A stretch of 64,000 nucleotides of DNA from Struthio camelus (Eukaryota; Chordata; Aves; Struthioniformes; Struthionidae): NCBI RefSeq assembly GCF_040807025.1, contig NC_090982.1, positions 77,293,931 through 77,357,930 of the forward strand. The letters run 5' to 3'. The position numbers and the translations under genes are program-made. The notes under the pieces were generated by a model, which did no database searches, was not told where the DNA came from, and saw only the letters and a list, made by a program, of their open reading frames with translations. Shown here piece by piece: positions 48,495-59,849 of the stretch (position 1 is its first letter; every line of letters starts with the position of its first letter).

Positions 48495-51400
48495 CCAGCT
48501 CTTGTGCACATGGCCCAGAGTGTGGTTTATGCTGACCTGAGGTTTACCAAGGTGCCTGCGGGACGCAGCACGCCCTGCCAGGCGCTGGAGGCAGGTGAGA
48601 GCCCCCGGGAGCCCCACAGCGGCCCGCCCCAGGCCCGGGCCCCACAGACTCACCCGCTCTCCCCTGCCTGCCCACAGCCCTGTGCGAGGACGAGGCGGAG
48701 AGCCCCTACGAGAACGTGCAGCCGGGGCAGGTACCCGTGGGGCAGGATGGGCAGGGGGCCCGGCCCAGCCCAGGTGAGTGCCCAGCTCAGGGCCCCCCGC
48801 ACCTCGGGGAGCCCAGGTGTGGGGCGAGGGGGGTGGGGGGTGCTCCTATCACCACCCCACGGGGACGAAGGGCAGGAGGCTGGGGACTGGCGATGGAGTT
48901 CCCCTCCGCTCGTGGGGACTGTGCTTGGTGGTGGCAGCACGTGGAGCTGGGGCCCTGCTGCGCCGGGTCATGCTGGGCAGCGGGGTGGTTGGGGCTGCAC
49001 CATCCGGGCCAGCGGGACAGCAGGGCATGGGCAGCGGCCGCCGGCACGTCCTCTTCATGGATGGGAGCACTTCCCCACTGCGCCAGCAGCTGCTTTTGGC
49101 CCCGCATCCCTGGGGAGCCGAGGGGGCCGGGGCCCACATCCCTGTCCTGTGCCCGCGTGGGTGCCCACCGGGTCCCCACGGCGCCCCGTTGGCTGCCAGC
49201 CCCGGCTGCTCCCGGCAGGAGAGCTGGGGGCTGCGCGGGGTGACCAGGCTGGCAGTGGCTCTCTGCGGGGACGCCGGAGGCAGCAGCGGGGCCCGTGGGG
49301 CGGCTGATGCCGGTGGCCGGTGGTGTGTTGCAGGGCCCTGGCGCCGGCTGTGGTCCGTGCCCGCGGGGCTGCTGGCAGCCTGCCTGCTGCTGCTGGCCGT
49401 CGCCGTCGCCCTGGGGCTGTGCTGTGAGTAGGGGCTGCTCTGGGCACCGCCGGGGCCGTGGGGCGGCTGGGCAGCGGGGCACGGGGCGGCGGGTGAGCGG
49501 CAGAAGGGAGGGAGAGGAGGGCCGTGAGCCAGGGGAAGAAGCCGTGGGGCTGGGCGGCGCCGTGGGGCCGTCTGGGGCAGGCACTCGGCGGTGGCGCGTG
49601 GCTTGGGGCAGCGCCCCGGGGACTCCCCTCTGCCGCGCCAGCCGGGCTGTGCCCACGCCGCACCCCGCACCGTGGGGCCAGTGCCGGCGTCCCCCTGCCC
49701 GGCCGTCCCGGCCCCGTCCCACAGCTCCCACCCCCCGTCCCCAGACCTGCAGGTCACCCGCAGGCTGCAGGACGCCTCCCGGGCGCACGCGGCCGAGCGC
49801 GGCCGCCTCTCGCAGCAGGTGAGCGTGCAGGAGCAGAGCCTGGAGCAGGCGCAGCTGGAGCTGGCGCGGGCCAGAGCGGAGCTGCAGCAAGCGTGGCTGG
49901 AGGGCAACAGCAGCCGGCTGGAGCTGGGGCACCGCGACGCCGAGCTGGAGTGCGTCACGGGCACCCTGAGGCGGACGGAGACGGAGCTGCAGGACGTGAA
50001 GGGGAAGCTCAGTGCCAGTGAGATCACCGTGAGCAGCCTGCGCGCCTGTGTAAATACAGGTAGGGCTGTGGCGGGCTGGGGGCCAGGGGGCGACGTCTTT
50101 TGGGGAGATGCCGGGGGACGTTCCCGGGCCGGGCCGGGAGCACCCCTGAGCACCGCCCGTGCCCCCAGATTGCTGTCCCCCGGGCTGGGTGCTGTACAGG
50201 GGCAAGTGCCTCTTCATCTCGGCGGAGAAGAAGAGCTGGTGGGACAGCAAAGAGTACTGTGAAAGTAAATCCTCTCTGCTCCTCGTGCAAGGCCGCTGGG
50301 AGTCATGGACCCTGCCGGTATGGAGGGAGGGTGGCTGTGGCCACCCTGGGGGGTGGTGGCGATTGCTGGGGCCACGCAGAGCCCTGGGGGACGAGAGGCA
50401 GCAGCAGGCGTGGGGCAGAGCCCGCGCGGCGCTTGGTGGCCGTGGGACCGCAGAGCTGCGGGATGGTGCTGGGGTGGCCCCGCTGCCTGCTGCCCCGAGC
50501 CCCATCCTGGCCAGGGGCCGAGCAGGAGCAGGGCTGAGCCCTGGTGCTCCTGGGCCCCCAGGTGGGCGTGGGGCAATGGGGTAAGTGATTAGCAGCTTCT
50601 CTCCCCCCAGCATTTTATGACAGTGGCGGGTGCCCGGTACTGGATTGGCGCAATGTATTCCTCTTGGAGAACGACAGTTGAGTGGCTGGACAAGACACCT
50701 AGCATGTAAGCAGAGCAGTCCTGGCTGCTTGGACCTCCCCTAGAGCTTTTCTACCTTTCTCAGCCTTGAGGAACAGGTGCCTGTCCCTGCTCCTAGCAAT
50801 GGGGTCAATGATTGGTCATTGGCAACACTCTGGACTTTCTGTCCCAGCTGTGGTGGCCTTCATCTTCTGCTGCATGGGCAGCACAGCAGGACTGGGAGAA
50901 GGGTAGGAGCATGAGGTGCTGTCCTTGCACCTCTGACATTCTCCTTCCCTTCTAGGCTGCCCTATTACATGGACTGTGGAGCATCACACTCTGGGGAAGT
51001 AAGGTTTCTCTTCTGTTCAGAGAAACTCCCATGGATCTGCGAGCAGGCCCCAGAGCTGAGCAGTACATCCAAGACCCTGTTTCCTCTCCTGGCCAAGGGG
51101 TGATTGCGACTCCCCTGCCCTGTCACAACAACACACGGGGACAGGATCTGGGGCTGCACTGGGGAGGCACCCTCACCCAGGCTGCAATACAAGCATCCAC
51201 ACTGCACCCTTGCCTCAGCCGTGTTGCAAAGCTCTGGGGAGACAGTCTGGGAAAGAGGCTGTATTGTAAAGCAAGACTTCTGGAAAACAATTGGTATTTC
51301 CCTCTCTCACACCATGCTCACACTTATACCCCCTACCACCTGCCCTCCAGCACCCGGATGCGTGTGCCCACGTGCCCCAGCCAGCACGGCTCACGGCACC

Positions 51401-51648
51401 TCAGGGGCAGAGGATGCCGGTACCGAGCCCTGCTCATGCCTGCTGTGTTCATCTGAAGCTGTCGATTGTGTGCTGGCGGCGGTGTGCCTTTGGCACCTTT
51501 TTGGAGCTGGGGATGATGGTGCCACTTGTGTCCCTGACCTGTCCCCCTCTGGGAGTGCTCTGGATTGCCTGGTCGCCCCTTGCCTCCTGTGCTGGCTGTC
51601 GGCAACTCCTGTCCTGACCTTCCTCCTCCCACCATCACCTTCCCATGC
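48495..51648. repeat. inverted repeat 1, left arm (contains CD72-like gene A)
   Basis: Pairs as a reverse complement with 53256-56806. Identity looks about 98-99% by eye across exons, introns and 3' flank, in two blocks: 48495-50626 with 54673-56806, and 51029-51648 with 53256-53874. The piece between the blocks (50627-51028 here, 53875-54672 in the other arm) is not alike. The outer boundary falls only about 15 bases upstream of the start codon. Confidence 0.88.
48510..51103 (+). CDS. CD72: CD72-like B-cell type C-type lectin receptor, copy A
   Basis: Seven exons: 48510-48594, 48678-48773, 49334-49423, 49745-50059, 50169-50317, 50611-50705 and 50956-51103. They join in phase to 325 residues. 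Tyr7 in VVYADL and Tyr39 in SPYENV sit exactly where human CD72 has its two ITIM-like tyrosines, which recruit SHP-1 and Grb2 in mammals. Residues about 61-90 hold the membrane helix, 91-195 an alpha-helical heptad-like stalk starting YLQVTRRLQ (human YLQVSQQLQ), and 196-310 a C-type lectin domain (DCCPPGWVLYRGKCLF, WWDSKEYC, YWIGAM, VEWLD, FCSEKLPWICE). Calcium-site motifs are missing, as in CD72. The start matches the human start and lies in a MAQSVVYADLRF context. Exon 6 and the first half of exon 7 differ strongly from copy B although the flanks are nearly identical. CD72-like is firm; one-to-one orthology is not. Confidence 0.9.
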
Positions 51649-51950
51649 CCTCTGACCCTCACAACATTGCTCTCCCTGCTGTGGCCCAGGGACAGCCTGC
51701 TTCTGGGTACACTGTCCGGCAGGGCTGATGTGGCTTCAGGGCAGAGCCAGGGGGTCCTGGCCCTGGCCATGGCCCGAAGGCAGCCCACAGTTCAGAGATG
51801 CACGCTGGAGCTACACAGCAGCTGGAGAGGTGCCCAGGCCCAGCTGCGAGCATGAGGATGGAGCAGGGGGCTTTTGGGATGCGAGGACGGTGGTGCTGGG
51901 TTGACTGTGTGTGCCCAAGCTTGTGGTTATTGGAAGCAGGGCTGGGGCAG

Positions 51951-51956
51951 AATAAA
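51951..51956 (+). terminator. candidate polyadenylation signal of CD72-like gene A
   Basis: AATAAA about 850 bases beyond the gene A stop, just outside the inverted repeat. If used, gene A and its mirror copy B would have different 3' UTR ends, because B lacks this sequence. Confidence 0.45.
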
Positions 51957-52009
51957 GGGGGTGCAGCAACCTTTTGCTTCTCCTGGTCAGGTGGGGGAGT
52001 GCTGGGGGG

Positions 52010-52370
52010 CCCAGAGAGCATGGGGAGAAAGGGAGGTGCAGTAGAAGCCCAAAGACCACGGGGGAAATCAGGGTGCAGTGCAGAGCCCTGAGACTACAGG
52101 GGAAATGGGGTGCAGTGCAGAGCCTGGAGACCATGGAGGGAAATAGGGGAGTGCTGGGGAGCCCTGAGGCCACGGAGGAAATGGGGTGCAGTGCAGAGCC
52201 CGGAGACCATAGGGGGAAATGGGGGTGCAGTGGGAACCCTAAGGTCCCAGGGGAGATTGGGGGGGGGCATGGGGGAGCCCGGAGACCATAGGCAGAAGTG
52301 GTACGATGGGGAACCCTGAGACAATGGGAAAGATCTGAGACAATAGGGGGAAAATCCTTAAGATCAGAGT
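52010..52370. repeat. tandem repeat in the spacer of inverted repeat 1
   Basis: About eight degenerate units of about 35-40 bp built on GAGCCCGGAGACCATAGGGG and GAAATGGGGTGCAGTG words. It lies in the 1.6-kb loop between the two palindrome arms. The rest of the loop (51649-52009 and 52371-52899) holds no recognisable gene. Confidence 0.8.
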
Positions 52371-52899
52371 GGGACTGGGGAGCTCTGAGACTGCAGGGGA
52401 GCAGATGAGGGAGCAGTGTGCCAAGCCTGGCCCTGGTGCAGTAAGGAAGTCCAGAGCTAGCCCTGAGCCTCCGTTGCCCACAGTGTTTCCAGAGAAAGGC
52501 ACTTTTCAGAGAGGGATGTGAAGGTGGGGACCACCTAGCAAAGCTGAACACCGGCAGCTTCTGGGAGAGAAGAGGCAGTGTGGAAGGATGCTGGTGGGGC
52601 AGGGCCATGGTGCTGCAAGGCTGTGAGGTTGGAATCGCTAGCTCCAGGGTCCCCCTCCAATGTCAGCTATCCTGCAAATCCATGGCTCGGTCCTGCCTGT
52701 GCGAGTCGCCCTTGCCCACAGGAGTCCAGACACAGTCTCCCCAGCGCCAGCGGAGGGGCTAACGCTCGTCCCTGGTCCCACTTCCTGTGCTCTGGCCAGC
52801 ACAGCCTGTGATGCCGCTGAGCACCATCACTGTAAGGATACATGGCTGGGCCCTATCCAGCCTCTTGGTCTCGGGTCCCCCATGCCTTTTGTGGCACTG

Positions 52900-53255
52900 C
52901 TGCTTCCTTGCCCATCCATTGGCCCCAGCCTGTCTTGGTGCAAGGGGTTTCTCCTTCCCATTTTGGGGACTGAGTCTTTCCCTTGGTTGAACATCAGCAA
53001 GTTCCCATCACCCCATTTCTCCAGGCCCAACTGAATGACAGCCCTGCCCTCCAGCATACCGACCACTCCTGCAACTTGGTGTCACCTGTCAGCTTGCTGA
53101 GGGCCTTCCCCAGCCTGCATCCAAGGCACCCATGAAGGGTTTAAAGAGTATTGGCCGTGGGGCTGACCCCAGAGGGTTGCCACCAGTGACAAGAAGATGT
53201 CACCAGTGACATGTCACTGGTCAAGAGCAGGGCTAAACCAAGGGACAGGCTGAGG
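52900..53255 (-). mobile_element. degraded CR1 LINE fragment
   Basis: Read on plus, the order of words (AAGGGGTTTCTCCTTCCCA, CTTGGTTGAACATCAGCAAG, TTTCTCCAGGCCCAACTGAATGACAGC, CAACTTGGTGTCACCTG, CAGCTTGCTGAGGGC) follows the reverse complement of CR1 reverse-transcriptase sequence around the FADDTKLGG region. It is heavily diverged and broken by small changes. It ends exactly where the right palindrome arm begins. Confidence 0.65.
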
Positions 53256-56200
53256 CTGTGGGAAGGTGATGGTGGGAGGAGGAAGGTCAGGACAGGAGTT
53301 GCCGACAGCCAGCACAGGAGGCAAGGGGCGACCAGGCAATCCAGAGCACTCCCAGAGGGGGACAGGTCAGGGACACAAGTGGCACCATCATCCCCAGCTC
53401 CAAAAAGGTGCCAAAGGCACACCGCCGCCAGCACACAATCGACAGCTTCAGATGAACACAGCAGGCATGAGCAGGGCTCGGTACCGGCATCCTCTGCCCC
53501 TGAGGTGCCGTGAGCCGTGCTGGCTGGGGCACGTGGGCACACGCATCCGGGCGCTGGAGGGCAGGTGGTAGGGGGTATAAGTGTGAGCATGGTGTGAGAG
53601 AGGGAAATACCAATTGTTTTCCAGAAGTCTTGCTTTACAATACAGCCTCTTTCCCAGACTGTCTCCCCAGAGCTTTGCAACACGGCTGAGGCAAGGGTGC
53701 AGTGTGGATGCTTGTATTGCAGCCTGGGTGAGGGTGCCTCCCCAGTGCAGCCCCAGATCCTGTCCCCGTGTGTTGTTGTGACAGGGCAGGGGAGTCGCAA
53801 TCACCCCTTGGCCAGGAGAGGAAACAGGGTCTTGGATGCACTGCTCAGCTCTGGGGCCTGCTCGCAGATCCATGGGTGTTTTTCCGAGCATTTTACACTC
53901 ACCATTTTCCCAGCACTTGATAGTCCGCAATTTGGCAATTTTTTGTATCTCGAAGAGAAGACACATTTTAGATGAGCAGGGACAGCGTCCCCACTGTGGC
54001 TGCCTGTTCCCACAGGCTCCAGTACATCTGGGGCAGGCAGGGGTGCCTCACACTGGGACCAGTCTTAGAAAGAGCCATGTTCCCCTTGCTCCACCACCGG
54101 CATCCTCCCTCCTTACTGTGCATGCATGGCACCATGCCATGCGCTGGGACTGTGATGCCTGGGGGTCAAGTGTGCCTGGCTTCCCCCCCTTTCCACAGGC
54201 CATTAAACCCTTTGTGGTGGAGAGCCAGTCCAGAGGGGCAGACCCGCTCTCAGCTCCTCTGCTACGCTCGCAGTCTGCCCTCTGCCCTCCGCTCCCATCA
54301 GATGCTGTGCCCTCCCCCAGTGTGGCCATATCCTTGGGGAAGGAGAGCCAAGGGTGATTCTTCCCCAGCACAGCTTGGGGAGCATCCTGGGGTGAAACAG
54401 GAGTGGTGACCCCGGTTCATGGGGACACTTCTGACCATGGAGGTTTTTAAGGTTTGCCCTGCTCTATCACTGGTCATAGTCCTATCGTGAGTAGGAGGGT
54501 GGAATAGAGACCCAATAGGAACCTTCCCACCAACCCTTCTGGGTCGGGGTGAACTGGATATGGCCTCAAAGGTGGGACTGCTACACTTACATGTCAAAGA
54601 ACTCACTGTCCAGCCACACTACTTGCTTCTTCCAACCAAAAAGTTTCACACCGATCCAGTAGTGGGCATCCACCGCCGTCATAAAATGCTGGGGGGAGAG
54701 AAGCTGCTAATCACTTACCCCATTGCCCTGCGCCCACCTGGGGGCCCAGGAGCACCAGGGCTCAGCCCTGCTCCTGCTCGGCCCCTGGCCAGGATGGGGC
54801 TCGGGGCAGCAGGCAGCGGGGCCACCCCAGCACCATCCCGCAGCTCTGCGGTCCCACGGCCACCAAGCGCCGCGCGGGCTCTGCCCCACGCCTGCTGCTG
54901 CCTCTCGCCCCCCAGGGCTCTGCGTGGCCCCAGCAATCGCCACCACCCCCCAGGGTGGCCACAGCCACCCTCCCTCCATACCGGCAGGGTCCATGACTCC
55001 CAGCGGCCTTGCACGAGGAGCAGAGAGGATTTACTTTCACAGTACTCCTTGCTGTCCCACCAGCTCTTCTTCTCCGCCGAGATGAAGAGGCACTTGCCCC
55101 TGTACAGCACCCAGCCCGGGGGGCAGCAATCTGGGGGCACGGGCGGTGCTCAGGGGTGCTCCCGGCCCGGCCCGGGAACGTCCCCCGGCATCTCCCCAAA
55201 AGACGTCGCCCCCCGGCCCCCAGCCCGCCACAGCCCTACCTGTATTTACACAGGCGCGCAGGCTGCTCACGGTGATCTCACTGGCATTGAGCTTCCCCTT
55301 CACGTCCTGCAGCTCCGTCTCCGTCCGCCTCAGGGTGCCCGTGACGTGCTCCAGCTCGGCGTCGCGGTGCCCCAGCTCCAGCCGGCTGCTGTTGCCCTCC
55401 AGCCACGCTCGCTGCAGCTCCGCTCTGGCCCGCGCCAGCTCCAGCTGTGCCTGCTCCAGGCTCTGCTCCTGCACGCTCACCTGCTGCGAGAGGCGGCCGC
55501 GCTCGGCCGCGTGCGCCCGGGAGGCGTCCTGCAGCCTGCGGGTGACCTGCAGGTCTGGGGACGGGGGGTGGGAGCTGTGGGACGGGGCCGGGACGGCCGG
55601 GCAGGGGGACGCCGGCACTGGCCCCACGGTGCGGGGTGCAGCGTGGGCACAGCCCGGCTGGCGCGGCAGAGGGGAGTCCCCGGGGCGCTGCCCCGAGCCA
55701 TGCGCCACCGCCGAGCGCCTGCCCCAGACGGCCCCACGGCGCCGCCCAGCCCCACGGCTTCTTCCCCTGGCTCACGGCCCTCCTCTCCCTCCCTCCTGCC
55801 GCTCACCCGCCGCCCCGTGCCCCGCTGCCCAGCCGCCCCACGGCCCCGGCGGTGCCCAGAGCAGCCCCTACTCACAGCACAGCCCCAGGGCGACGGCGAC
55901 GGCCAGCAGCAGCAGGCAGGCTGCCAGCAGCCCCGCGGGCACGGACCACAGCCGGCGCCAGGGCCCTGCAACACACCACCGGCCACCGGCATCAGCCGCC
56001 CCACGGGCCCCGCTGCTGCCTCCGGCGTCCCCGCAGAGAGCCGCCGCCAGCCTGGTCACCCCGCGCAGCCCCCAGCTCTCCTGCCGGGAGCAGCCGGGGC
56101 TGGCAGCCAACGGGGCGCCGTGGGGACCCGGTGGGCACCCACGCGGGCACAGGACAGGGATGTGGGTCCCGGCCCCCTCGGCTCCCCAGGGATGCGGGGC

Positions 56201-56806
56201 CAAAAGCAGCTGCTGGCGCAGTGGGGAAGTGCTCCCATCCATGAAGAGGACATGCCGGCGGCCGCTGCCCATGCCCTGCTGTCCCGCTGGCCCGGATGGT
56301 GCAGCCCCAACCACCCCGCCGCCCAGAAGCATGACCCGGCGCAGCAGGGCCCCAGCTCCACGTGCTGCCACCACCAAGCACAGTCCCCACGAGCGGAGGG
56401 GAACTCCATCGCCAGTCCCCAGCCTCCTGCCCTTCGTCCCCGTGGGGTGGGGATAGGAGCACCCCCCACCCCCCTCGCCCCACACCTGGGCTCCCCGAGG
56501 TGCGGGGGGCCCTGAGCTGGGCACTCACCTGGGCTGGGCCGGGCCCCCTGCCCATCCTGTCCCACGGTCACCTGCTCCGGCTGCACGTTCTCGTAGGGGC
56601 TCTCCGCCTCGTCCTCGCACAGGGCTGTGGGCAGGCAGGGGAGAGCGGGTGAGTCTGTGGGGCCCGGGCCCGGGGCGGGCCGCTGTGGGGCTCCCGGGGG
56701 CTCTCACCTGCCTCCAGCGCCTGGCAGGGCGTGCTGCGTCCCGCAGGCACCTTGGTAAACCTCAGGTCAGCATAAACCACACTCTGGGCCATGTGGACAG
56801 GAGCTG
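53256..56806. repeat. inverted repeat 1, right arm (contains CD72-like gene B)
   Basis: Reverse-complement partner of 48495-51648, longer by about 0.4 kb because its internal non-homologous piece (53875-54672) is larger than the one in the left arm. The junction with unique sequence at 53256 abuts the CR1 fragment. Confidence 0.88.
53801..56792 (-). CDS. CD72: CD72-like B-cell type C-type lectin receptor, copy B
   Basis: Seven exons on the minus strand: 56708-56792, 56529-56624, 55876-55965, 55240-55554, 54982-55130, 54591-54688 and 53801-53948. They join in phase to 326 residues. Exons 1-5 are almost identical to copy A: VVYADL, SPYENV, the same membrane helix, the YLQVTRRLQ stalk and DCCPPGW. 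The stalk has an extra sequon (LNASEI) that A lacks. Exon 6 encodes HFMTAVDAHYWIGVKLF and VVWLD, and exon 7 starts IYKKLPNCGLSS before rejoining the A sequence at PWICEQAPELSS. That leaves the invariant cysteines in place but most loop residues changed. No frame damage is visible, so both copies look functional. No AATAAA was found shortly downstream. It is transcribed towards copy A. Confidence 0.9.
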
Positions 56807-57284
56807 GCCGTGCTCTGGGCCCCGCTGGCTCCAGCTCTGCTTTGCTGGGATGCTCTTGCTCCCCCGCGATCACACCGTCTCTCTAGGGTGTAAAGGAGAA
56901 GTGAGGCTGGTTTCTGCAGAAGCAGAAGTTTGCTCAGAGCTGCACCAGATGGGACCAGTGAGGCACGGCCATGGGAACCAGCAGCCTCCCATTGGCCCCA
57001 GCACCACCTGCTTGTCCCCTCCCACAGCCCCGAAAGTGCTCACGATCCCCTGGGCCCATGGCAGGGTTGGAGTGGCACGGCCCAAAGTTGGGGCACTGGG
57101 CTGAGCCCTCGGCAGATCTGCAGAGCCCAGCAGGTAAGGACAAACTCAAATCACTTGGTCAGGGGTAGAGCAGAGCCAGTTGTGATGCAGGAACATGTTG
57201 CTCTGGAGCTGGTCCCTTTAAAGATGGAGAAGGCCCCCTCTCTGGGCTTTGCTCCTGGATTTGGGCATTGCCATTTTAGGGGAA

Positions 57285-57525
57285 CAGAAACACAGAAATA
57301 CAGGAAATTACACTTGAAGATAAGAAAACATATCTTTGCTGTGAGGTTGATTGAACACTAGGACAGGTTGCGCAGGGAGATTGTGGAGTCTCTTTCCTTG
57401 GAGATCTTAAAAAGCCATCTAGATAGTCTTGGGCAACCAGCTCTGGGTGACCCCACTTTAGCAGGGGGGCTGGACCAGAGGATCTCCAGAGGTTCCTGCC
57501 AACCCTTCAGCTGCTTCCTTGCCTT
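57285..57525 (+). mobile_element. CR1 LINE 3' end fragment, plus orientation
   Basis: Decayed CR1 3' coding end and 3' UTR: the LKIRKHIFAVRLIEH and LEILKSHLDSLG words are followed by GGCTGGACCAGAGGATCTCCAGAGG and CCTGCCAACC. It is closely followed by minus-strand CR1 pieces, so several insertions are stacked here. Confidence 0.75.
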
Positions 57526-57529
57526 TCAA

Positions 57530-57622
57530 TCAACCTCCGTCTGTCCTGGTGCAGGGGGTTTCTCCTTTCCAGCTGCAGGACTCAGCCTTTCCCTTGGTTG
57601 AACATCAGGTTCTTGTCACCCC
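57530..57622 (-). mobile_element. short CR1 fragment, minus orientation
   Basis: Similar over about 85 bases to the start of the CR1 fragment at 52900 (both share GGGGTTTCTCC and CCCTTGGTTGAACATCAG). It probably represents one CR1 piece interrupted by, or abutting, the longer element that begins at 57626. Confidence 0.6.
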
Positions 57623-57625
57623 ACT

Positions 57626-59835
57626 TTACAGAATCACAGAATGGTTTAGGTTGGAAAAGTCTTCTAGAGATCATCCAGTCCAACCCCTCTGCTCCAGCAG
57701 GGACCTCTAGAGCATGTTGCCCAGGGTTGTGTCCAGATGACTTTCGAATATCTCCAAGGATGGAGATGCCATAGCCACCCTGGGCAACCTCTGCCAGTGC
57801 TCTGTCACCCTCACAGTGAAGAAATTTTTCCTCATGTTCAGGCAGAACTGCCTGTGCTTCAGTTTCTGCCCATTGCCTCTTGTCCTATCACTGGGCACCA
57901 CGGAGAAGAGACTGGCCCCATCCTCTTGACACTCTCCCCCTTCAGATACTTATACACGTTGATGAGATCACCTCTCAGCCTTCTCTTCTCCAGGCTGAAC
58001 AGGCCAGCTCCTGCAGTCTTTCTTCACAGGAGAGATGCTCCAGGCCCCTCATCATCTTTGTAGCCCTCTGCTGGACTCTCTCCAGTAGTGCCATGTCTCT
58101 CTTGTACTGGGGAGCCCAGAATTGGACACAGTACTCCAGGCGGGGCCTCACCAGGGTTGAGTAGAGGGGGAGGATCACCTCCCTCGACCTGCTGGCAACA
58201 CTCTGCCTAACGCAGCCCAGGATACCATTGGCCTTCTTGGCCACAAGGGCACACTGCTGGCTCATGCTTAACCTGTTGTCCACCAGGACACCCAGGTCCT
58301 TCTCTGTAGAGCTGCTTCCCAGCAGGTCAGCCCCCAGCCTGTACTGCTGCATGGCGTTCTGCCTCCCTAGGTGCAGGACCCTGCACTTGCCTTTGTTGAA
58401 CTTCCAGAGGTTTCCCGCTCTGCCCAGCTCTCCAGCCTGTCCAGGTCCCTCTGAATGGCAGCACAGCCTTCTGGTGTGTCAGCCACTCCTCCCAGTTTAG
58501 TATCATCAGCAAACTTGCTGAGGGTGCACTCTGTCCCTTCCTCCAGGTCATGGATGAATACGTTGAACAAGACTAGAGCCAGTACTGACCCCTGGGGGAC
58601 ACTGCTTGCTACAGGCCTCCAACTAGACTGTGCACCATTCACCACAACCCTCTGAGCTCGGCCATTTAGCCAGTTCTCAATCCACCTCACCGTCCACTCA
58701 TCCAGCCTGCACTGTCTGAGCTTGCCTGTGAGGATGTGCTGGGAGACAGTGTCAAAAACCTTGCAGTAGTCAAGGTAGACAACATCCACTGCTCTCCCCT
58801 CATCTACCCAGCCAGTCATTCCACCAGAGAAGGCTAGCAGATTGGTCAAGCATGATTTCCCCTTTGGTGAATCCATGCTGACTACTCCCGATCACCTTCT
58901 TGTCCTCCAGATGCTTAGTGATGATCTCCAGGAGGAGCTGTTCCATCACCTTTCCAGGGATGGAGGTGAGGCTGACAGGCCTGGAGTTTCCTGGCTCCTC
59001 CTTCTTGCCCTTTTGGAAGACCAGAGGGACACTGGCTTTCTTCCAGTCCTCAGGCACCTCTCCTGATCTCCAGGACCTTTCCAAGATGATGGAGAGTGGC
59101 CTAGCAATAACATCCTTCAGCTCTCTCAGCACTCACGGGTGCATCCCATCGGGGCCCATGGATTTATGGATGTCAAGTTTGGACAAAAGATCTCTAACCT
59201 GATCCTCCTCCACCCAGGGAGACTCTTCCTTTCTCCAGCCTTCCTCTCTTGTCCCCAGGGTCTGGAATTCCTGAGGACTGGCCTTAGCAGTGAAAACTGA
59301 AGCAAAGGCAGCATTCAATAACTCTGCCTTCTCTATATCCTTTGTTACCAGGGCACCCACCCCATTCAGCAGCGGGCCCACGTTTTCCCTAGTCTTCCTT
59401 TTGCTATTGACATATTTGAAGAACCCCTTCCTGTTGTCCTTGACACCTCTTGCCAGATTTAATTCCAACTGGGCCTTAGCGTTCCTTGTCGCATCCCTGC
59501 ACACTCTGACAATGTCCCTATATTCCTCCCTGCCCCACGAGACTCCTTCAAGTAGGTCAAAGTTAGCCTTTGGCCTGAAGAGGCCAAAGTTAGCTCTCCT
59601 GAAGTCCAACGTTGCAATCCTACTCATTGCCCTGCTCCCTCCTCGTAGGATCCTGAACTCCACCATGTCATGGTCACTGCAGCCAAGGCTGCCCCCAACC
59701 TTCACATCTCCAACTAGACCTTCTTTGTTTGTTAGTACAAGGTCTAGCAATGTACCTCTCTCTCGTGACAGGAGGAAGGAAAATATCGTGTCCAGCTTCA
59801 AAGAGGGCAAGAAGGAGGTCTTGAAAACTTCAGAT
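57626..59835 (-). mobile_element. CR1 LINE, 5'-truncated, with broken reverse-transcriptase ORF
   Basis: The 3' end near 57626 carries the typical CR1 tail (ATTCTGTGATTCTG on the element strand). The open frames, in element order, show the end of the endonuclease (GCSDHDMVEF), DGMHP, the RT fingers (PEDWKKASVPLVFQKGKKEEPGNSRPVSL), [18 protein letters not shown], the FADDTKLGG catalytic box, and the C-terminal [17 protein letters not shown] block. The frame is broken at least twice and the first half of the roughly 4.5-kb element is missing, so it is inactive. The 57690-58885 part is nearly identical to the inverted copy at 60345-61540. Confidence 0.93.
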
Positions 59836-59849
59836 TGAGCAGCTTCGAC

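Larger units (their letters stand above)
56505..58885. repeat. inverted repeat 2, left arm (5' half of gene B plus CR1)
   Basis: Pairs as a reverse complement with 60345-62741. Near-identical blocks are 56505-57205 with 62039-62741 (exons 1-2, intron 1 and 5' flank of genes B and C) and about 57690-58885 with 60345-61540 (inside CR1). About 480 bases between the blocks are unlike in the two arms. Confidence 0.82.

Noticed and set aside
48787-50613. 608-codon open frame antisense to CD72-like gene A (and 651 codons antisense to gene B, 54560-56515)
   Set aside because: It runs through exons and introns of a well-supported gene on the other strand, has Pro/Ala/Gln-rich composition and no domain. 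GC-rich codon choice leaves the antisense frame free of stops.
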